DNA of 39,534 bases from contig CAMLSF010000017.1 in NCBI GenBank assembly GCA_946482615.1, positions 1-39,534 of the forward strand, given 5' to 3'. Of the stretch, positions 19,801-28,800 are shown piece after piece. Numbering within the stretch: the first letter of the stretch is position 1; every line of letters starts with the position of its first letter. The DNA comes from an uncultured Chromatiaceae bacterium. Lineage in GTDB: Bacteria; Pseudomonadota; Gammaproteobacteria; Enterobacterales; Alteromonadaceae. The translations under genes were made by a program, and so were the position numbers. The notes beneath the pieces were generated by a model, which was not told the origin of the DNA, searched no databases, and saw only the letters and a list, made by a program, of their open reading frames with translations.

Positions 19801-22800
19801 ATCACAGGAGTTACAGACAATGCGCCTTGCGCCAGAATAGCCTGCGCCAGCTGATTGGCAGCAGTATCCAGTTGCTGGTAACTCAGGCTGTGGTCCTGAT
19901 CGGACAGCGCAGTATGCTGCGGGTGCTGCGCCACTGAATAGTGCCAGAACTCTGCTAAGTTACTGAACTTTAAAGGCAGCACAGGCTGGTTCTGCTGCTC
20001 TGCCAACCAATGCTGCTGTGACGGAGTCAGGCTGTCAAACTCCGCCAGGCAGAGATCCGGCGTCCGGCAGAGCTGCAACAGAATATGCTGGTACGAATCG
20101 GCCAGCTGCGCGATAAAGTCTGCACTAAACAGAGAGCTGGCGTAGTTCAGTTCCAGCGACAACTGCTGGTGCTGCTCTGTGATAAAACAGGTTAAGTCAT
20201 GTTTGGCCACAGGGTAGAACTGATGCACCTGCTGCAGACCAGACCAGTCGCTTGGCACCTGACCAAAACCCTGTACAGAAAACATCACCTGAAACACAGG
20301 GTGACGGCTGCTGTCCCTGTCAACCTGCAGAGCGTCCACTATCAATTCAAAAGGCACGTCCTGATGGCCCTGATCCGACACCAATTGCTGATGCACCTGT
20401 TTGGCAAAAGCACTGAATGGCTGAGCAGGGGCTAAGCGACAACGCACAGGTAACGCATTGACAAAAAAGCCAATCAGCGCCTCAGTGCCCTGATAATGCC
20501 TGTTGGCCACAGGGCAGCCGATCACTATGTCCTGCTGGCCACTGTATTTGGATAACAACAGATGAAATGCCGCCAGCATTAAACTGTTGAGGCTGATCTG
20601 CTGTTGCCTGGCTAGTTTTCTGAGCCGGTCTGACAAGGCCGGATCCAGAGCGGCAATCAAAGTATCCCCTTTGTAATCAAAAGCTTTAGGTCTGGCTTTG
20701 CTGGTCGGAAGTTGCAGGGGTTCAAAGCCCTGCAGCTGAGTCAGCCAGTAATCCAGCTGACGTTTCAGTTCATCCTGAGCTAAAAACTGCCGTTGCCAGT
20801 TCGCAAAGTCACTGTACTGTATCGCTAATTCCGGCAGTTGCAGGCTCTGGCCCAGCACCAGATGTTGGTAGTAGCAGTTGAGCTCATTTTGCAGCAGATC
20901 GACACTCCAGCCATCAAAGGCGATATGGTGCACCAGCAACAACAGCAGTTGTTGCTGCTCAGTGCGGATAAGATGAGCCCGAATGGGCAATTCCTGATGT
21001 AAGGCAAAAGGAGTCAGTATCTTTTGCTTTAAGGTCTGATGGAGCTCTGCTTCTGTGCAACAGTCTGAGCTGTACTGCAAGGCTTCGGCATCGAGCAGAA
21101 GCAGTTCTGTCTGGTCGTCCTGCTGTTGATAGACAGAACGCAGGATCTGGTGACGGTTGAGGACGCCGGTTAAGGCTGGTTTTAACCAGTCTGTGTCTGT
21201 AAGCTCCAGCTTCAGCAGCAGCGGAATAGTGTAAGCACTGCTGCCTTGTTCGTACTGCTCCAGAAACCAGAGCCGGTTTTGGGCATAAGACAAGGTTTTA
21301 TTACCAGAGACTGCAGGCTGGATCTGTACGGCCTCTTTACCCAGCCCGTGTTCTGTCAGTTTGGCTATGGTTTTGTGCCTGAACACAGTGGCCACGCTGA
21401 TGTCACGTTGCAGCACTTTAGAGATGCGGTGCGTCAGCGAGATCGCCAGAATGGAGTTGCCACCCAGCTGGAAAAAGTCATCCTGCACACCAACACGGCT
21501 CAGGCCCAGAATGTCCTGCCAAATCTGACACAAAGCCTGTTCCAGCTCAGTCTGTGGTGCAACATAACCCTGAGTCTGCTGTAAAGGTTCTGGCAGGGCT
21601 TTTCTGTCTAATTTGCCGTTTGGCGTTAACGGCATGGCCTCCAGCTGGATCAGCATATTCGGCAGCATAAAGGCGGGTAAACGTTGTTCCAGATAAGCAC
21701 GCAGCTGCGCAGTGTTTTGTGGCATAAAAGGTTCACGCACCGCGTAGTGCAAGGGTCTGGTTTTATGCTCTGTCAGATCTGAGCTGTAAAGCTGCGCCTG
21801 TTCGCGACTGAACACCAGGGTGACAAGTGCCGGGTTATCCGGTTCCAGGCTGGCTTTAAACTGATAACCATAACCAGCAGCCAGCTCGCTTAACTGTTGG
21901 TAGTCCATAAGCTCTGCAGCGGCTGACTGAGCAGGCAGATTATGCAACTCGAGATAACTGCGATACAACCTGGTGTTGGGGTAATGCCGGATCACAAAAG
22001 TGCCGGACTGCTGCCGGAGCAGTTGGGCTAAGTCCAAAGCGTCCGGGCTGTAAAAGGCCTCGGCAGCTGCAGACCCAACTGCAGTTTGTGGTGTCAGTGT
22101 CACATCATAACGGTAGTTATGCATTTCACTGCTGTGACGGCCGGCTTTGATTTGCAGATCCACAGCCAGTTGCGGATAAGCTTTGGCAAAACTCAGGAAA
22201 AAGTCCGGATAAATCAGCAGTTCCTTGTCCTGCAGTCTGGCTTGCTGAGCCGCTGCATACAAGGCAGAAAAAGCAGCATCCGGCTGCTGGAACTTCTGGA
22301 TGTCATAATGCAACAGGTCCAGTAAACGGGCATCCCGCACATCGCCGATAAAAAGCGGACCCTGACCATTTAACAACGTCATTGCCTGGCGCAGTACATC
22401 CAGCAGATAATCGCAGGAAGGGAAGTATTGGGTCACCGAATTGATAATGATCAGATCAGGCTGATAGCCCAGAGCGCTGATCTTTTGCAACACTGAAGCG
22501 GCATCACAGACTACAAACTGAGCCTTGTGTTCCATCTGCAGTACCGCAGCGCCGTGACGCAGCTTGTCGATGGCGTAGCCGGAAAAATCTGTGGCCACAT
22601 AACTGTCGCAATGGCTAAGCAAAGGATAAAACAATAAACCTGCGCCACTGCCTATTTCCAGAATACGGCGGCCTTTGAGCTGCACAATACGTTCAACCGT
22701 CTTGTCACGCCATTCCTGCATGCTTTCAAGGTCGATCGCTTTGCCATCAAAAGAGCTGTTCCAGCCGTCAAAGTCGGCCTGATTAAACTCAGCCGCTGAT

Positions 22801-25800
22801 TTTTTGCTGTATTCGGCATCGTAAATTTTGTTCCAGTCGGCGACCAGAGCCGAGCCTGCAGTCTGATCGGCAGCTCTGGCAGTAAAATAAGCGGCTATGT
22901 ATTTTTGACCATCCCGCTCGCGGATCACAGCCGCGCTTTGGTGTACTGTCGGATACTCAGCCAGCACAGCTTCAATCTCAGACAACTCCACTCTGTTGCC
23001 ACGGATTTTCACCTGATGATCGACCCGGCCCAGATAATCCAGACTGCCGTCCAATAAGCGGCGCACTCTGTCGCCGGTGCGGTACAACCGTTGTTCGGCC
23101 GGACTTGTTGCATAGGGATTGGCGATAAATTTTTGTGCTGTCAGCTCGCTCCTGCGCAGATAACCTGCAGCCACACCAGCACCAGAGACAAAAAGTTCAC
23201 CCGGCACACCGCAGGGCACTGGCTGGAGTTGCGCATCCAGCACATAACATTTCAGATTCGGCAGGGGCCTTCCTATGGTCGTGGCCAAATCACCGGGTTG
23301 GTAATAGTGCAGCGTGCTGCAGACTGTGGTTTCAGTTGGGCCATAGGCATTGATCAACACCAGGTTCTGACTCCAGCGCTGCATCACGGCCAGGGGAGTA
23401 GCTTCGCCTGCGACAATCAGCAGACGTAAATCGGGCAGGGCCTGATGTTCCAGCACATTCAAAAGAGCAGGTGGCAGGGTGGCCACACTAACCCGGCGCT
23501 GTTCCAGTAAATTCAGCAAAGCCCCAACATTGTCCTTACAGGAGGTGGGGCAAATCACCAAAGTGGCGCCTTGCAGCAAAGTGGCAAAAATCTCCCAGCT
23601 GGCCGCATCAAAACTAAAAGAGGCAAACTGCAGTACCTTGTCGTCCTGACTCAGTTGCAATAACTCGTGCTGAGCCGACACCAGATTAACCAGACCATGC
23701 TGGTTAATCATCACCCCTTTGGGTTTACCCGTAGTGCCTGAGGTATAAATCAGATTGACCAGTCGTTTCGGATCCGCTGGCAAGGGCAAAGCTTGTGCAG
23801 GGAAGGACTGATAGCTGCCGTCGTCTATGCAGCACAAGTTCAGTTGCAATGGCGCTTCTGTCTCTAAATTGCGCAGCAACTGACGTTGTGTCAGCAATAA
23901 TCCGGCCCCGCTGTCGTCCAGCATGTAACGGATACGATGTCCGGGATAGGCCGGGTCCAGCGGCAGGTAAGCAGCGCCTGCTTTGAGCGTAGCCAGCACA
24001 GCAATCAGCATGTCTGCACTACGTTCTGTCAGTATCGCCACCAGCACAGGGGAGTCCGCTGAGGCCGACTGTGTGAGCAAAGTTTTTAGCTGCTGCGCCA
24101 GTTGATTAGAGGCCTGGTCTAACTGCTGATAACTCAGGCTGTGCGATTCATCCTGCACTGCCAGACGCTGTGCATGCTGCTGCGCGGACTGATACCACCA
24201 CTGCAGCAGATCCTGCTGTGGGTAGTGACGTGCTGTCTGATTGTGCTCAACCAGTACCTTAAGTTGCTCCGCAGGTGTTAAACGCTGCTGAATATGATGT
24301 TGTCCGGCGAGCTGTTGCAGATAATGCAGATAGTGTTCTGCCATCAACTCCAGATAAGGCTGTTCAATAAAGCTGCTGTGGCCCTGAAAGGCAATGCTGA
24401 AGCTGTCCGCATCACGGCTGACTACCAGCGCCAGCGGAATATTGGTGATAGCCAATACATCCACCAGTTCTGAGCCGGTTTTTTCTAAGGTGGCATGCTT
24501 CTGATAAAAGTGAATGTAATTAAAAGCCGCCTGATAAATATCGTCGGTCAACGCCAGATCTGCTTTGATTTTGCCGTACGGATAGACTTTATGCTGCAGC
24601 AGCTGCAGGCGCTGCTGATGAGTGGCTTTAAGCAAGTCCATGCTGTCGTTTAGCTTGAGCCGGAAAGGGATAGTGTTGAGATGCAAACCAAAAAGTTCAT
24701 CCCCCCCTTCCAGTTCCAGCCTGTTGTTTACCACCAGGCCTAAGGTGATATCGTCCTGATTAAAAAATACCGTCAGAAGATAGCTATAGGCTGCCAAATA
24801 CACAGTATCGACTGAGACAGACTGTTCAAAGGCCAGTTTTAACAGGGCCTGGCTGGTGGCTGGATCCAGAGTAAAGGCCGACTCGAGCAATAACGGACTG
24901 CCTGTATCTGGCTGGCGTTCAATAAAATTGCTGTTGGCGGGCTGATAATCGGCCAGATAATTTTGCCAGAAGTGCCTGTGTTGAGGATCCTTTAATGCAT
25001 CCAGCTCCTGTTTGGCAAACTGGGCAAATAACAAAGAGTGGTGTTTTTGCACCGGGATCTGGTGCATATAAGCCTGAATAAATTCGCTGAGTAAAGAGGC
25101 GACACTCCAGCCATCTTCAATCGCATGGTGGGAGGTAAAAAGTAACTGGAACTGCTGCTCTTGTTGCACCACAGCCAGTCTGAATAAACCCGGTTCAGTA
25201 ATATCCAGGGCTGTGGCCAGTTCCTGACGATAGGCTTGTTCGTATTGATCATAAAACACAATTTTGCTTTCAGGCAGCACTTTTTGATGGATCAGCGTCA
25301 GGTAACCCATAGCTTCCAGTTTCAGGTAAGAAGCCCTTAATAACTCATGTTTGGTCAGCAACTGCTGCCAGATATCACTAAACTTCTTAAGCTCAAAGGC
25401 GGCCGGAATTTGATTCACTTCGATATTGTGATACACCTGAGCGTCACGGTCTGATTCGACAAACATACCCTGTTGCAGCACTGTGGCAGGATAGGCGTCG
25501 TCCAGTGCGGACAGATCCAGTCCCAGGCTGGACAACAGCTGTGGGCTTACCAGCTCAAAAGGCTGATAACTGCTGTGTTGGCCGCTGTGTTTACCTGCCA
25601 CTCTGAACAGCGCAGCCAGGGTTCTGTGCTCAAAAATATCCCGTACTGAAATATCCAGCTGCAGCTCTTTTAACCGGGCCACCACCTTAATGCTGTTGAT
25701 GGAATCACCGCCCATCCGGAAAAAGTCATCCTGCATCCCTACAGTGCTGACACCAAGCACCTCCTGCCAGATCTGGCAGGCCTGGCGCTCCAGCTCATTT

Positions 25801-28800
25801 TGTGGCGCACTGTAATTCAGTGAACTGAAATCCGGTTCAGGCAGGGCGGTTTTATCCAGTTTGCCGTTGACCGTCAGTTTAAATTCGTCGACCTGAATAT
25901 AACGCGCTGGCAACATATGAGGCGGCAGCTGACTGGCAAGAGCAGCGGCAAGGCTGTCCTGATCCAGCTCAGTATCGGCCAGATAATAAGCCACCAGCAC
26001 AGTGCCGGCTGAAAGTTGGCGGGCAATCACCAGAGACTGGCGCACAGCGGGCAGGGCTGATAACGCCGCTTCGATTTCGCCCAGTTCAATGCGGTAACCG
26101 CGGATTTTGACCTGGGTGTCGATACGGCCTGTGTAAATCAGTTCACCTTCTGTGTTCAGATAAACCAAATCACCGCTTTTGTATAAAAATTCATGACCTG
26201 GTCTGGCATAAGGGTTGCTGATAAAACGCTCTTTGTTCAGTTCGGCTCTGTTCAGATAACCACGGGCTAAACCAGCGCCACTGATGTAAAGTTCTGCGAT
26301 CACCCCCACAGGCACAGGCTGTAAATACTCATCCAGCACATAAGTTTGCAGATCGGCCAGCGGCTTACCTATGGCTGATTGTGTACTGATGTCCTGTTGC
26401 CGTATGGCTTTGTAAGTGACATGAACTGTGGTTTCCGTAATACCATACATATTCACCAGCAACGGCTGGCAGTCACCGTAATAATCAAACCAGCTGCGCA
26501 ATTGAGTCAGATTCAGCGCTTCGCCGCCGAAGATCACATAACGTAAAGTGCTGAGGCGTTGTTGTTTTTGCGCCTCAGCGCTGAAGTTATAAAAAGCGGA
26601 AGGGGTCTGGTTCAGGACCGTCAGTTGCTGCTGCTGGCAAAGCCGGACAAAAGTTTCGGTGTCCTGCACTTCTGCTTTAGTCGGGATAAAAAGCCGGCCA
26701 CCATAAGCCAGAGCCCCCCACATTTCCCAGACACTAAAATCAAATACATAAGAGTGGAATAAACACCAGACATCCTGCGGCTTAAACTGATAATCCGCTG
26801 CTGTCACTGTCATCAGACGACAGATATTCTGATGTTCCAGCAAGACGCCTTTAGGTTTACCTGTGCTGCCTGAGGTGTAAATCACATAAGCCAGTTGCTG
26901 TGGGGAAATATCGACAGCAGGAGGCGTCAGTGGTTGCTGTTGCCAGTCAGGCTGGTCCAGATACAGGCGCTGACCTGAAAACTCAGGCACTATGTTGTCG
27001 CAGCTCTGGTGGGTTAACACCAGCTCTGTATTGGTATCCTGCAACATAAAGGCAATACGATCGGCCGGGTAACTGGTGTCTATAGGTACATAAGCAGCAC
27101 CTGCTTTGAGCACAGCCAGAATGGACAGCACAGTGTCAAGACCACGGGGCAGCAGCAAGGCGATCAGTGTATCTGCCTTGACGTTAATCTGCTGTCGGAT
27201 CTGATGAGCCAGCTGATTGGCCAGCAGATCCAACTGACGGTAACTCAGGCTTTGCCCGGCAGAATTAACCGCGGTGCGATCGGCGAATTGTTCAGCTGAC
27301 TGCTGCCACAGCTGCACTAAGTTCTGTTGTGGCTCTGCAGCTTGTTGCAGCTGTGGCTGCAGTAAATCCCGGATCTGTGCCGGTGGCAGTACCTGCAACT
27401 GATGGACAGGGGTTTCAGGCTGGGCCAGCACCTGCTCCAGCAGCAGCGTAAAGGCGCTGATCAGTTGCCGGGCCTGAGTTTTACTGTACATCTGAGTACG
27501 GAATTCCAGCCGCAGCAACAGCTGCTGCTGATGATCAAATTCAAAATACAACGGATATTTGACCGCTCGTGGCAAAGTGTCATTTTGACTGAGGGTCCAG
27601 CCCAGCTGAAATTTAGCTTTAGGCTCCACTGTCATATAAATGCCCGGCAGTTTTTCATCCAGGCCAGACTGCTGCCGCAAGAGTTCCAGCAGCTGCTGAT
27701 AGGGGATCACCTGATCCAGGTTCTGCTGTATGTCGGCAAAACGCTGTCTGACGAAGTCGCTGAAGCCCAGTCCGGGATCTAACAGGCAATTGCTGATATC
27801 GTTGGCCAGAAAGTTACCATACACAGCCTCAGCGTCAGTGCCACGCAGCGACTTGACGCCACCCAGACTGATCTGCTTTTGGCCGGAAAATTTGTAAACT
27901 AATACCAGCAGCAGACTTTGCAGCAGCGCATAGAGGCTGACATGATGCAGACGGGCAAAAGATTCCAGTTGCCTGCTGTGTGATTCACTGAACTGATGTG
28001 TCAGATAATCGCCCTGACAGTCAGTCCCTGGCAGGCTGTGAAACAAGTCCACTCTGTGCATCTGGCTGATCAGGCTCTTCAGATCGACATTGACGACAGG
28101 GCGGGAGATCCGGTCCGGGTAAGGCGGCAGCACAGCACTGCTGTCTTTGAGTAAGGCATAAAGGGCAGGCACAAAAATGTTGTACATGGCTTCACCATCG
28201 CTGATCAGATGATGGTGAATAAAGACCAGTTTGGCGGGTTGCTGATCGCGGTAATACAGCACAAATCTGTACAGCGGGCCTTGCTGTAACGAGAAGGGTA
28301 AATTGACCCAGTGTTTCAGGCTCTGGCTGTAACCTGTTGGAAAATCGGCAGCCGAAAAAGATTCGGTCAAAAGTTCAGGGCCTTGTTCAGGCACTTCAGC
28401 CAGCACAAAATGCTGATAATCGTCCAGCACCTGCATTCTGAGCACAGCATGATGACGGATAAAACGCTGCAAAGCGTGCCGCAGCTGCGGTTCGGTCAGC
28501 GGCATACCGTTAAAATCAATACTGATGTTTTCGTTGTAAATTACAGGGCTGGTGATCAGTTGGTGATTGATCATCAACTGCTGCATTTCATTCAGTTGTT
28601 TGCTATCCAGCGCCACATAATCAAAATTTTGATCTGAAGCTGACTTTAACTGCTGCGCCAGTTTCCGCACTGTACTGTGCTGGTAAAGCAGTCTGGTGCT
28701 GCATGCAAAACCTTGTTGCTGCAGCAAAGCCACCACCTGCATAGCAGCCAGAGAATCGCCGCCTATCAGGAAAAAATCTTCGGTGACACCAAACTGATCC

